Assembly: GCF_003171675.1 (NCBI RefSeq)
Contig: NZ_QFZQ01000001.1
Coordinates: forward strand, 620,001 to 684,000
Length of the DNA: 64,000 nt
Reading direction: 5' to 3'
Source: Reichenbachiella versicolor
GTDB lineage: Bacteria > Bacteroidota > Bacteroidia > Cytophagales > Cyclobacteriaceae
Made by a program: the position numbers and the translations under genes. Under the pieces are notes generated by a model that did no database searches, was not told the origin of the DNA, and worked only from the letters and a program-made list of their open reading frames with translations. Shown in pieces: positions 53,408 through 62,640 of the stretch; the stretch's first letter is position 1; each line of letters begins with the position of its first letter.

Positions 53408-54622
53408 CTATAGATTAGCTTCTTCCCACATGAAATAGCCTAACTGACCTTCGCTACCTGCATACCAAATTTTGCCATTTTGATAGTCTACAGCAGTGAT
53501 GTCGTCACCTGATCCGACAGTGTGGTTTTGCGTGATGCCATCATACCAGCTTTTTCCATCGTTGACCATCAAATAAACATGTGAATCATTAGAGACCGCC
53601 AGTAGTCTCTGGTCGTCTACTCTTGTGATGTCACGCATCATAGGACGGTTTTTTAATATGCTCGGAGAGATAAATGGCCAGCCATCGCTATTCTTGAAGT
53701 TTAGATCGGTATTTGCGTAGAACCCATCATATCCGACCACAAAGTGTTTGTTCTTACTTTCTGTGATCACTCGCGTCAGTGTTTGATCGTATTCAAACTT
53801 TCTGAAATTCCAGCTCTTACCTCCGTCACCAGTGGTGAAAATGGTATTATCTGACCCTACAGCGATTCCATTCTCTTCATCGCTGAAATCTACACTCCAT
53901 AGTGTAATAGGATATTTATGGTTGGCGTAAGCTATAGGGATATTTTCCCAAGTTTTTCCACCATCTTCTGTATGGAGAATTAAGTTGTGACCAACTACTA
54001 CACCATTATTTTCATCAGTAAAGTACACGCTGCGGATAGTAGTATGTCGTAAACTGGCATACTGTTCATCGTATTTCCTGATATCATTAGCGGAGAATGT
54101 GGAGTGGACACCTTTCCAAGTCAGGCCAGCATCTACTGTTTTATAAATAGTGGACTTACCTACAGCGTAAGCCACCTTATCAGTGACAATTTGTACACCA
54201 AACAGAGAATTGTCACGCTGAATTCTTATGTGTCTCCAAGTCTCACCACCATCGTGTGTCACACTGATGAGCTTATACCCTCCAACAGCTATTCCAAATT
54301 GGTCATCATAAAAATCAATATCAGTATAGTATCCATACCCAGTTGTTTTACACTCTATGGCTGTAAGCTTATGTGTTTTTCGTTCAGACTTATCGTCGAA
54401 GTTGGCAAGTAAGACGGGTTCAATAAAGCCGCTAGTCGTCCAGTCTTTATGGAAGCTGCTATCTTCATCAAAAAGAATCACATCCCTGTTTTTAAACTCT
54501 TTTTGCTTTTGCTCTTTGATAGCCTGTTCTTCAGCTGAAGCTTCTTTGTAAAAGTATAGTCGTACTTCTGATACAGTTATGGCTAGGGCTATAGGTATGA
54601 TAATGAATAATGCTTTTTTCAT
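53408..54622 (-). CDS. YCF48/BNR-repeat membrane-anchored protein
   Basis: A 404-residue protein from the ATG at 54622 (MKKALFIIIPIALAITVSEV, a signal anchor). The rest is a beta-propeller of YCF48/BNR type with repeats VTHDGGETWRHI, KTVDAGLTWKG, HTEDGGKTWEN, TTGDGGKSWNF and NDGKSWYDG, each followed by a G-x-A-V-G strand. YCF48-like proteins in bacteria serve as assembly or binding scaffolds at the cell envelope. The longer frame to 54748 would overlap the upstream gene, so it is not used. It is the last gene of a five-gene operon. Confidence 0.8.
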   Translation of the reverse strand: MKKALFIIIPIALAITVSEVRLYFYKEASAEEQAIKEQKQKEFKNRDVILFDEDSSFHKDWTTSGFIEPVLLANFDDKSERKTHKLTAIECKTTGYGYYTDIDFYDDQFGIAVGGYKLISVTHDGGETWRHIRIQRDNSLFGVQIVTDKVAYAVGKSTIYKTVDAGLTWKGVHSTFSANDIRKYDEQYASLRHTTIRSVYFTDENNGVVVGHNLILHTEDGGKTWENIPIAYANHKYPITLWSVDFSDEENGIAVGSDNTIFTTGDGGKSWNFRKFEYDQTLTRVITESKNKHFVVGYDGFYANTDLNFKNSDGWPFISPSILKNRPMMRDITRVDDQRLLAVSNDSHVYLMVNDGKSWYDGITQNHTVGSGDDITAVDYQNGKIWYAGSEGQLGYFMWEEANL

Positions 54623-54710
54623 TTGTGTTTTTGAAAATAATGTCTTTGGATCTAAAGAGAACAAAGCCAATGCGATAGCTTTATAATGAGTGATGAGGTT
54701 AATGATTGTA

Positions 54711-55685
54711 TTACATTTTCCAATTGATAAGCCCTGTAGCAGCATCAATGGAGATGACGTTTTTACTGCTTCTGAATCCGTTGGTGAGAATTAATTCTTT
54801 TTCAGAAAGGTAGAGAACCTCATAGGAATCATTCTTGATATCTCTGGGAGCATTGATAGTCCATAGCGTCTGACAGTTTTTGTCAATTAGGGATATGAGC
54901 TTTTCAGACTTTTTGCTTAGCGTTTGACGATGCTGAAGTACTACAAATTGCCCATCATCGTAGACTCTAGAGCAGTTGATAAAAGACTCTTTTCCCTCGG
55001 ATACCATTTTGCCGTTCTGATATCTCACGATGATAGCATGGCTTTGGCTTTGTTCTTTGGTTTTGAAATAGAAATCTTGAGGTGATGCATCAGAAACAGC
55101 TCTTTTGTATTGATTATGACTTTTCGAAAATACTTTTAGTTCTGGGTTGAAGTATACTTGATTGCCACTTTCGAACGTCAATACTAGAGAGTGCTCATCT
55201 GCTCCATCAACACTAAAAACTGCTTCGGGTAAAACGGGGAATAGTGCATTGACTTGTTTAGGGTCTCTGGTAATCGAGTAGTCTTGACTATTGATGATGG
55301 CCAACTCCTCATTAGGGCTATCGACTATCCAAAGATTATCTCCCCATTTGGCACTTTCTATGCCTATGAATGATTTTAAAAAGGGTAGGGGAATGCGTTT
55401 CAGTAATTCTTTGGTCTTTGGGTTATAGATAGAGACATTCATACCTTCTTCATTATTACTGTTCTTGTCGACAGACCAAATGGTGCCTTGCGTGTCGAAG
55501 TAAAATACACCATCACTATGCTTGAAAATAGGTTCTTGCTTAGAGGATTTGTTGGATGATGAAGCGTCACTGGCTTGTTTTAGCTGCCACAGTTGGAGAA
55601 GCGCATCTTTTTGTTGGTATAAGGTGAAAATGGTTATGACTACACCGATTAATACTAGAATGGTTTTGGCGTTAGTTCCTTTCAT
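54711..55685 (-). CDS. Membrane-anchored beta-propeller-like protein
   Basis: A 324-residue protein with one N-terminal transmembrane helix (TILVLIGVVITIFTLYQ) and a short low-complexity linker (ASDASSSNKSSKQE). The remainder is beta-rich and ends KNVISIDAATGLINWKM, the D-x-x-TG-x-x-x-W pattern of PQQ-like propeller blades. Function unknown. The spacing to the upstream gene is 8 bp, indicating one transcript with the neighbours. Confidence 0.65.
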   Translation of the reverse strand: MKGTNAKTILVLIGVVITIFTLYQQKDALLQLWQLKQASDASSSNKSSKQEPIFKHSDGVFYFDTQGTIWSVDKNSNNEEGMNVSIYNPKTKELLKRIPLPFLKSFIGIESAKWGDNLWIVDSPNEELAIINSQDYSITRDPKQVNALFPVLPEAVFSVDGADEHSLVLTFESGNQVYFNPELKVFSKSHNQYKRAVSDASPQDFYFKTKEQSQSHAIIVRYQNGKMVSEGKESFINCSRVYDDGQFVVLQHRQTLSKKSEKLISLIDKNCQTLWTINAPRDIKNDSYEVLYLSEKELILTNGFRSSKNVISIDAATGLINWKM

Positions 55686-55693
55686 GTTGTTTA

Positions 55694-56059
55694 TTAGTAT
55701 TTTAAGTAAGATTCTTTGAGGTTATTAGGATTAGCTTGTATAGAGATAGAATCACCAGTACTGAACTGATGACTAAACTCTGGGGGTAACTGTTTGAAAG
55801 TTTTAGTTACATTTCCATAAACTACCGTCACGTTGTAGGTTTTTTCTGTATTGAGTCGAAAAGTGCTCCATTTGATGGAAGTGATTTTGCCTACAAAATG
55901 TTCTGTACATCGATTATGGTCTACTTTGGGTTGATATATGCTATAAGCAAACCAAAAAGGTATCAAGGCCATGACTCCACTGATGAAATCATCCATGTAA
56001 AATGCTTTGGTAAGTAACCCAAGCCCTAATAGGATGGCAAAATAGAAGTATGTCTTCAT
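55694..56059 (-). CDS. DUF3592-like small membrane protein
   Basis: A 121-residue protein with two N-terminal transmembrane helices (YFYFAILLGLGLLTKAFY and GVMALIPFWFAYSIY). A beta domain follows: GKITSIKWSTFRLNTEKTYN, VTVVYGNVTKTFKQLP and GDSISIQANPNNLKES. This is the DUF3592 pattern (membrane helix plus OB-like strand domain with a G-D-x-x-x-I/V-x-x-x-P-x-x-P/N ending). Function unknown. It starts 20 bp after the larger DUF3592-like gene. Confidence 0.7.
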   Translation of the reverse strand: MKTYFYFAILLGLGLLTKAFYMDDFISGVMALIPFWFAYSIYQPKVDHNRCTEHFVGKITSIKWSTFRLNTEKTYNVTVVYGNVTKTFKQLPPEFSHQFSTGDSISIQANPNNLKESYLKY

Positions 56060-56079
56060 TTGAAATTCTGATAATTGAT

Positions 56080-56772
56080 CTACAAAACAATGGAAACGGT
56101 TCCGAAGGCTTCTCCATCTGTGTAAGCGGCTAGCAGTTTACCAGGTACAATGGTTGAGACGAAACTTTTATCTAAGACTTGCTCAATTTCAGTTTGGAAA
56201 GAGGCTCCTTGGTCTGGGAATACTTCTCCTATGACTAAGTAGGTATTAGGCGCATGCTCAAACTTGGGCGTAATTTCTGTTACCTTGAACATGGCATTAC
56301 TTTTACTGGAGTCGGAGGAAGCCGTAGATGTTTTGCTCTTAAGTGCAATAGATGCTTGTACGTCGATGGAAGCGCTCCTAGGATCACTCGGATCAGTCAG
56401 TATTACGATTTGATCACCAGCTTCTGGTTTGAATGATACTTCATTGCCCACTGAATAGAATGTCCTTTGAATATCCAAATAATCAGCAGTGATATTATAT
56501 CTGACTCCATCGTGATCTTTCATGCCAGCGTATTTGATGCTTACAATACTGCCAATTACCTCTTTGGTTTGTTTTCTTTTCCGAGATGAACGCAACTTAC
56601 TTCCTACGACTCCCCAGATTACTACCAATAGAGCAGTACCTATTCCAAGTACTGCTCCATATGTGTTCATGTTGTCTTGTAGAGGAGCATTCGGGTCCCA
56701 TAAGGCATACAATCCGTAACCGCACGAGACCATAATCAAAAATACGATCGCTTTTCTGATGAATTTGTTCAT
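56080..56772 (-). CDS. DUF3592-like membrane protein (long form)
   Basis: A 230-residue protein with two transmembrane helices (AIVFLIMVSCGYGLYALW and AVLGIGTALLVVIWGVVG), a DUF3592-like strand domain (GSIVSIKYAG, VRYNITADYLDIQRTFYS, GDQIVILTDPSDPRSASID), and a further domain (about 150-230) with TYLVIGEVFPD and VPGKLLAAYTDGEAFGTVSI. It starts 15 bp after the DUF805 gene and belongs to the same operon. Function unknown. Confidence 0.65.
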   Translation of the reverse strand: MNKFIRKAIVFLIMVSCGYGLYALWDPNAPLQDNMNTYGAVLGIGTALLVVIWGVVGSKLRSSRKRKQTKEVIGSIVSIKYAGMKDHDGVRYNITADYLDIQRTFYSVGNEVSFKPEAGDQIVILTDPSDPRSASIDVQASIALKSKTSTASSDSSKSNAMFKVTEITPKFEHAPNTYLVIGEVFPDQGASFQTEIEQVLDKSFVSTIVPGKLLAAYTDGEAFGTVSIVL

Positions 56773-56786
56773 AGTGAGAAACGCTA

Positions 56787-57488
56787 CTAAAAGACAAGAG
56801 AATTATCCAACCCCATTACTAGTTTGCTTATTTCATAAAGCATAGGTATTAGGCCTAACCCTCCCAATACCAATAGAATAATCCGCTTTGTTTGGTTTTC
56901 TACGGTGAATGCGAGGGCTAATGGGATGAAGCTACCAATCAATGATGTAATCATATTTAATACATTGAACCAACTAGTATCATATAGTTGACCTGCGATC
57001 ATTCCGTAGAATAAATGCGATATAAGCATCCAAACGACTACGATGACAGTGATGGTATCTCTTGTAGAACCGTTCGATGCAGCCGCAGCAGGCACTGATT
57101 CATTAGAAAAACTGGTTTCGTCAGAATTGGCCTTTGGATTTTGTCCATATTGATTAGGTTCAGGATCACTGTCGGTGACTGTCAGTACTAAAAGCCATAT
57201 TGCTCCCAATATTGGAATTAGAGAAATGAGCATCATCCATCCACTCTTACCTACGTCATGAAGTCGTCTTGCTGTAACCGCTAGCCCTGGAATAAACATA
57301 CCAAGTATATATAGAATAAACAGTGGTCCAAATCCGATTCCATCAATCGCTAGTTCAAGTACATTGTCCAGTATCAATAAAACAATCGCGAATATGAAGT
57401 TGAACAATACGAACATCCAATATTCTGCTCTTCTAGCTCTTCCTGTAAACACAGCATATTGTTGTAGAACTTTTAAATACCAATCCAT
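56787..57488 (-). CDS. DUF805 membrane protein
   Basis: A 233-residue protein. The N-terminal 120 residues are a DUF805 domain: MDWYLKVLQQYAVFTGRARR, EYWMFVLFNFIFAIVL, PGLAVTARRLHDVGKSGW and PNQYGQNPK. A Ser/Ala linker and three more transmembrane helices follow, a non-standard extension. DUF805 proteins are integral membrane proteins of unknown role. It is the first gene of the operon 57488-53408. The 173-bp gap upstream should hold the promoter. Confidence 0.85.
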   Translation of the reverse strand: MDWYLKVLQQYAVFTGRARRAEYWMFVLFNFIFAIVLLILDNVLELAIDGIGFGPLFILYILGMFIPGLAVTARRLHDVGKSGWMMLISLIPILGAIWLLVLTVTDSDPEPNQYGQNPKANSDETSFSNESVPAAAASNGSTRDTITVIVVVWMLISHLFYGMIAGQLYDTSWFNVLNMITSLIGSFIPLALAFTVENQTKRIILLVLGGLGLIPMLYEISKLVMGLDNSLVF

Positions 57489-57661
57489 AGTTGTTGTTTT
57501 TATTGTTTAATGGTGGCTTCCGGCTAATTAATACCATCCGCTATTTGTGTTTTTAACGTTTTGGAAGCATCTGAATATTTCTATTAGAACTCCAAATACT
57601 GATTATATAATTCTTTGAAATGCTTGTAAAAACTTGAGATTCTCTTAATTCTTGAAATAGA

Positions 57662-59131
57662 TCAGAACAGGTCTTCTTTATTAGATATGTTCCAGCCATC
57701 TATGAAGTCTCTATTGAATGAGCTAGCTGCATAAAACATGTTTCGTGTATTGGTTTTTGGGTTGACTCTCCAGTTACTTAGGTCTTGGTTGAAGAATTCT
57801 GCGTTAAAAAACATTTTTTCCATGTTGGTTACATTCCGGACATCCCAATTGCCGATGTCTTGGTTGAATCCAGATCCCTCAAACATACCCTTCATTTTTG
57901 TTACTTTACTCACATCCCATTTACCGATGTTTTTGTTGAACTCATATGCGTTGTAAAACATCTCTTTCATATTGATTACATTACTGACATTCCAGTCCCC
58001 GATATCCTGATTGAAGAGGATGCTCAAATAAAACATAGCGTTCATATTAGTTACTTTACTGGTATTCCAATGGCCGATATCCTGATCGAATGCGTAAGCT
58101 TCACCAAACATAGCGGTCATATCGGTAACTTTGCTGACATCCCATTTTCCTATATTTTGGTTGAAGACGTCTGCTTTGAAAAACATGCCAACCATCCGTG
58201 TAACCTGTGCCGTATTCCATGTCGATATATCGGAGTTGAAGACAGCTGCCTCATTAAACATGTTTGACATATTAGTAACATGACTAGTATTCCAGTTTGC
58301 AATATTTCCATTGAACTTATAAGCCTCATTGAACATGCCACTCATATTCGTTACTCTACTGACATCCCATTTATTTAAGTCCTGGTTGAAAGAAGTGGCT
58401 TTTTGAAACATACCACTCATGTCCGTGACCTTGCTGACATTCCAATCATTAATGTTTTGGTTAAAATGCGAAGCTTCTAAAAACATCACACTCATGTCAG
58501 TGACCTTACCGGTATTCCAGTTGCCAATATCTTGATTAAAAATTATGGCTTTTAAAAACATACCACTCATATCGGTGACAGAGCTGGTGTTCCATTTACC
58601 GATGTCTTGATTGAAATCAGATGCTGCAAACATCTCTTTCATGTTGGTCACATTGCTAACATCCCAACTGCCGATGTTTTGCTTCATTTTATAAGTGACG
58701 GCAAACATCCCTTCCAGATTTGTTACAGTGGCAGGTAGTTTCAAGGGTACTTGAGTTAAGTTTGCAGCTTTGTAAAAGGCGTATGATAAATCTGTCAAAC
58801 CAATATTTCCGAAGCTTTCAACTTTGACCAGTTTGTCTTGCATTTGTCCGATTTCCTCGTGGCCAAAGTGCTCCAATGAACCATCAATGCTAACGATATA
58901 GGAACCTTCTTCTTTATAGGTGTGATCCAGGTCTCCCGCAGTATTAATGGTCTGTTTACTTTCATCTCCCCAATCCACGACTACATTCACTTTACCATGA
59001 AGCGGCAATGTAATCGTAGTTCCAGAAGAGAGATTAGTGTCATAGATAAGTATCATTGGGTCTGAACTGCAACTCATTAAGAAAAGAGATACGATGAATA
59101 GAAGCGATAGCGTGGTTGTTCTTAGTTTCAT
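57662..59131 (-). CDS. DUF285-repeat surface lipoprotein (14 repeats)
   Basis: A 489-residue lipoprotein, the only visible complete member of this cluster with a lipobox (LFLMSC). A PKD-like domain (about 25-90: [11 protein letters not shown] and [15 protein letters not shown], ending LEHFG) is followed by 14 BspA-like DUF285 repeats of about 25 residues (MF-x-x-A-x-x-FNQDIG-x-W-x-x-S-x-VT-x-M) and the family ending [10 protein letters not shown]. These repeats form leucine-rich-repeat-like solenoids and occur in adhesins. It is the first of at least five tandem paralogues on the minus strand. Confidence 0.87.
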   Translation of the reverse strand: MKLRTTTLSLLFIVSLFLMSCSSDPMILIYDTNLSSGTTITLPLHGKVNVVVDWGDESKQTINTAGDLDHTYKEEGSYIVSIDGSLEHFGHEEIGQMQDKLVKVESFGNIGLTDLSYAFYKAANLTQVPLKLPATVTNLEGMFAVTYKMKQNIGSWDVSNVTNMKEMFAASDFNQDIGKWNTSSVTDMSGMFLKAIIFNQDIGNWNTGKVTDMSVMFLEASHFNQNINDWNVSKVTDMSGMFQKATSFNQDLNKWDVSRVTNMSGMFNEAYKFNGNIANWNTSHVTNMSNMFNEAAVFNSDISTWNTAQVTRMVGMFFKADVFNQNIGKWDVSKVTDMTAMFGEAYAFDQDIGHWNTSKVTNMNAMFYLSILFNQDIGDWNVSNVINMKEMFYNAYEFNKNIGKWDVSKVTKMKGMFEGSGFNQDIGNWDVRNVTNMEKMFFNAEFFNQDLSNWRVNPKTNTRNMFYAASSFNRDFIDGWNISNKEDLF

Positions 59132-59194
59132 AGAGTTTATAGCTGTTTGTGGTCTACTTTAGGTTAAGTCTAGTTAGCGATAGTCTTGCTAAGA

Positions 59195-60139
59195 TCAGAA
59201 TAAATCCTCTTTATTGGATATGTTCCAATCTTTGATGAAATCTCGATTGAATGAAGATGCTCCTAAAAACATCCCTGTCATATATGTGACTTGACTAGTA
59301 TCCCAATTTCCAATATCTTGATTGAAGGCAGATGCGTTATAAAACATTTCTCCCATATCAGTTACATTGCTTACATTCCATTTACCAATGTTTTGGTTAA
59401 ACTCTATTGCTCCAAAGAACATTATTCCCATTTTGGTCACATGGCTAACGTCCCACTCACTGATATTCTGATTGAATGAATGTGCTTCATAAAACATAGC
59501 TTCCATATTCGTCACATTACTTGTATTCCATTTGCTAATATCTTGATTGAATGCTCTTGCATAATAAAACATAGCTTGTAGATTGGTAACCTTGCTAACA
59601 TCCCAATTACCAATTTCTTGATTAAAGTTGGATGCTTCCATAAACATGGCTCTCATATTCGTGACGTTGCCTGTATTCCAATTACCAATATCTTGATTAA
59701 AACGGGAAGCTCCGCTAAACATCCCTCTCAGGGTAGTGACTGTAGTAGGTAGAGTATGAGGTACTCGTATTAGATTAGAAGCTTCTTTAAAAGCATAGGA
59801 TAAGCTTAACAAGCCGAGTTCTCCAAAGCTTTTAACTCGGATAAGTTTATTTGCTGTTTTTCGATTAATCTCCTTGTCACCAAAATGCTCTAAAGTACCA
59901 TTGATAATTACTGTATACTTACCTTCCTTCGTATAGGTGTGATTAATATTTCCTGCTTGAGTAATGGTTTGCTCTTTACTATTGTCCCCCCAATCAACGG
60001 CAACATCGACTTTGCCATGAAGGGGTAGAGTAATCGTAGTACCAGACGAGAGGTTAGTATCATACTGCAAGATCATTTGTGCTTGAGTATTCCAACTGAA
60101 TAATACGAAAATGAGAAGTAGTATATTTTTAATTTTCAT
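59195..60139 (-). CDS. DUF285-repeat secreted protein (7 repeats)
   Basis: A 314-residue protein with a cleavable signal peptide ([21 protein letters not shown], broken after SWNT-QAQ) and no lipobox. It has the cluster's shared N-terminal segment [20 protein letters not shown], the PKD-like domain (DWGDNSKEQTIT, HTYTKEGKYTVIING), seven DUF285 repeats and the ending [10 protein letters not shown]. It is 63 bp from the lipoprotein paralogue and is followed upstream, after 39 bp, by the next member. Confidence 0.86.
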   Translation of the reverse strand: MKIKNILLLIFVLFSWNTQAQMILQYDTNLSSGTTITLPLHGKVDVAVDWGDNSKEQTITQAGNINHTYTKEGKYTVIINGTLEHFGDKEINRKTANKLIRVKSFGELGLLSLSYAFKEASNLIRVPHTLPTTVTTLRGMFSGASRFNQDIGNWNTGNVTNMRAMFMEASNFNQEIGNWDVSKVTNLQAMFYYARAFNQDISKWNTSNVTNMEAMFYEAHSFNQNISEWDVSHVTKMGIMFFGAIEFNQNIGKWNVSNVTDMGEMFYNASAFNQDIGNWDTSQVTYMTGMFLGASSFNRDFIKDWNISNKEDLF

Positions 60140-60178
60140 ATATGATCTGAAGAGCTTTGTATTGAAAAAATGAAGGGG

Positions 60179-61777
60179 TTAGAATAAATCCTCTTTATTG
60201 GGTATGTTCCAATTTCGTATAAAATTGGAGTTAAAAGAATATGCATTTCTTAACATATTAGTGAAATGGGTAACACTATTTATATCCCATTGGCTAATAT
60301 CCTGATTGAAAGAGTATGCTTTATAGAACATTTCGGTCATGCCTATCACATTACTCGTATTCCATTTTCCAATATCTTGGTTAAAGGCTTTGGCTTCAGC
60401 AAACATTCCTACCATATTGGTCACTTTACTAACATCCCACTTGCCTATGTCTTGGTTGAAAATAGATTCAGAAAATAAACCTGCCATGGAGGTGACATTG
60501 CCCACGTCCCATTGACTTATGTCCTGATTGAATACTGACCTCAAAAATAACCCTGTCATGTCAGTCACTTGACTAACATTCCAATCACCAATATCCTGAT
60601 CGAAAGAAGAACTATATGCGAACATGAAAGTCATGTTTGTCACTTTCTTAGTGTTCCATTTCCTTAGCGCCTGATTGAAAGAGGAAGCACCAGAGAACAT
60701 GTGGTTCATATCGATCACTTTACCCACATCCCATTTCTCTATATTTTGATTAAAAGCAGATGCGTTGTTAAACATCCAACTCATATTAGTCACGTTACTG
60801 ACGTCCCAACTGCCTATATTCTGATTGAAGGCGGGTGCCCCATTAAACATTGCAGACATAGTCGTTACGTTACTGACATTCCAATTCCCGATATACTGGT
60901 TAAAGGCGAATGCTTCTTTAAACATACTTTCCGTATTGGTAACATTTTCAATGTTCCACTTATCAATTTTTTGATTGAAGATGGACTCAGCAAACATTTC
61001 TTTCATCGTGGTCACCTTACTTACATCCCATCTCCCGATGTCTTGATTGAAGACCGACTTCTCAAATAACCCAGTCATGTCAGTCACCTCACTAACGTTC
61101 CAGTTACCAATATCCTGATTGAAGATGGACTCAGCAAACATTGCAGACATATCTGTGACTTGACTAACATTCCACTTTCCAATGTCTTGATTGAACACCG
61201 TGTTGGCGAACATTCCTTTCATATTGGTGACCTTACTTACATCCCAATTCCCAATATTCTGGTTAAAGACAGAGGCTTTATAAAACATACCCTCCATATT
61301 GGTTACCTGACTGACATCCCAGCCGCTGATATCCTGATTAAAGCGGTATGCTTTGTAAAACATGCCTTCCAAATTAGTCACTGCAGACGGAAGGTCATTT
61401 GGTACTTTTGTTAGGTTATTCGCATTCATAAAAGCAAAAGACAGATCTTCAAGCCCAATATCACCAAAACTGATTACCGCTACCAGTTCTTCGTTTGAAT
61501 AAGAAGACCCGTATTGGCCAAAGTGTGTTAATGTGCCAGAGATGCTTACAGTATAGATGCCATCTGAATCATAGGTATGGAGCGCATTTGCATCTTTAGT
61601 AAAATTTTGAGGTATGCTTCCATCCCCCCAATCAACGCTTACATTTACCTTTCCATTGAGAGGCAATATTATACTTGTGTCTGACGAGAGGTTGGTATCA
61701 TACTGCAAGATCATTTGTGCCTGAGTATTCCAGCTGAATAATACGAAAACGAGCAGTAGTATATTCTTATAGTTCAT
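60179..61777 (-). CDS. DUF285-repeat secreted protein (16 repeats)
   Basis: A 532-residue protein with signal peptide [20 protein letters not shown], a PKD-like domain ([14 protein letters not shown] and [15 protein letters not shown]) and about 16 DUF285 repeats. Several repeats have the shortened form [13 protein letters not shown] or [13 protein letters not shown], one residue or more shorter than the usual unit. It ends [10 protein letters not shown]. The 39-bp spacer to the next paralogue carries the shared start-site sequence AGATCATATATG on the minus strand. Confidence 0.86.
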   Translation of the reverse strand: MNYKNILLLVFVLFSWNTQAQMILQYDTNLSSDTSIILPLNGKVNVSVDWGDGSIPQNFTKDANALHTYDSDGIYTVSISGTLTHFGQYGSSYSNEELVAVISFGDIGLEDLSFAFMNANNLTKVPNDLPSAVTNLEGMFYKAYRFNQDISGWDVSQVTNMEGMFYKASVFNQNIGNWDVSKVTNMKGMFANTVFNQDIGKWNVSQVTDMSAMFAESIFNQDIGNWNVSEVTDMTGLFEKSVFNQDIGRWDVSKVTTMKEMFAESIFNQKIDKWNIENVTNTESMFKEAFAFNQYIGNWNVSNVTTMSAMFNGAPAFNQNIGSWDVSNVTNMSWMFNNASAFNQNIEKWDVGKVIDMNHMFSGASSFNQALRKWNTKKVTNMTFMFAYSSSFDQDIGDWNVSQVTDMTGLFLRSVFNQDISQWDVGNVTSMAGLFSESIFNQDIGKWDVSKVTNMVGMFAEAKAFNQDIGKWNTSNVIGMTEMFYKAYSFNQDISQWDINSVTHFTNMLRNAYSFNSNFIRNWNIPNKEDLF

Positions 61778-61816
61778 ATATGATCTGAAGAGCTTTGTAT
61801 TAAAAAAACTTGAAGG

Positions 61817-62602
61817 TTAGAATAGATCTTCTTTATTGGATATGTTCCAATTGTCAATGATTGATGGATTGAATGACGATGCACCTCGAAACATAGCTTC
61901 CATATCTGTGACGTTACGAACGTTCCAATTGCTTATGTCCTGATTGAAGCTAGTAGCTTTATGAAACATTGCTTTCATATTGGTCACTTGACTTACATCC
62001 CAATTACTGATATTCTGATTGAACACTGATGCCCCTTCAAACATCCCTACCATAGAAGTAACATTACTTACACTCCATTTATTAAGGTTTTGATTGAAGG
62101 TGAGTGCTTTAAAGAACATACCGTCCATAGTGATGATATTACTTACATCCCAGCTACTGATGTCTTGATTAAAGGAATAAGCGCTATAAAACATCCCAGA
62201 TACATCGGTGATGTCGGAAGGAATATTTTTAGGTACATTTGTTAAGTTCCTTGCACCTTTAAAAGCAAAGGATAAATCAGTTAATTCCGTAACATCAAAG
62301 CTTTTTACACTAACCAATTTCTCTGCATTATCAGCATTATAGTTTCCAAAATGCTCTAATGAACCTTTTACAATTACTGTGTAAATACCGTCAGTATCAT
62401 ATGTGTGGTCTATATTTCCTGCTTCGGTAATGATTTGTAAACTTGCATCACCCCATTCTATTGTTGCTGTTACTTCTCCTTGAAGGGGTAGAGTAATCGT
62501 AGTACCCGATGATAGATTAGTATCATACTGCAAGATCATTTGTGCTTGAGTATTCCAGCTGAATAATATGAAAATGAGTAGTAGTATATTCTTATAGTTC
62601 AT
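61817..62602 (-). CDS. DUF285-repeat secreted protein (5 repeats)
   Basis: A 261-residue protein, the shortest member: signal peptide [20 protein letters not shown], a PKD-like domain (IEWGDASLQIITE, HTYDTDGIYTVIVKG) and five DUF285 repeats, ending [10 protein letters not shown]. The signal peptide differs by single residues from that of the 532-residue paralogue, indicating recent duplication. Confidence 0.86.
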   Translation of the reverse strand: MNYKNILLLIFILFSWNTQAQMILQYDTNLSSGTTITLPLQGEVTATIEWGDASLQIITEAGNIDHTYDTDGIYTVIVKGSLEHFGNYNADNAEKLVSVKSFDVTELTDLSFAFKGARNLTNVPKNIPSDITDVSGMFYSAYSFNQDISSWDVSNIITMDGMFFKALTFNQNLNKWSVSNVTSMVGMFEGASVFNQNISNWDVSQVTNMKAMFHKATSFNQDISNWNVRNVTDMEAMFRGASSFNPSIIDNWNISNKEDLF

Positions 62603-62640
62603 ATATGATCTGAAGAGTTTTGTAATGAAGAAGCGAGGGA

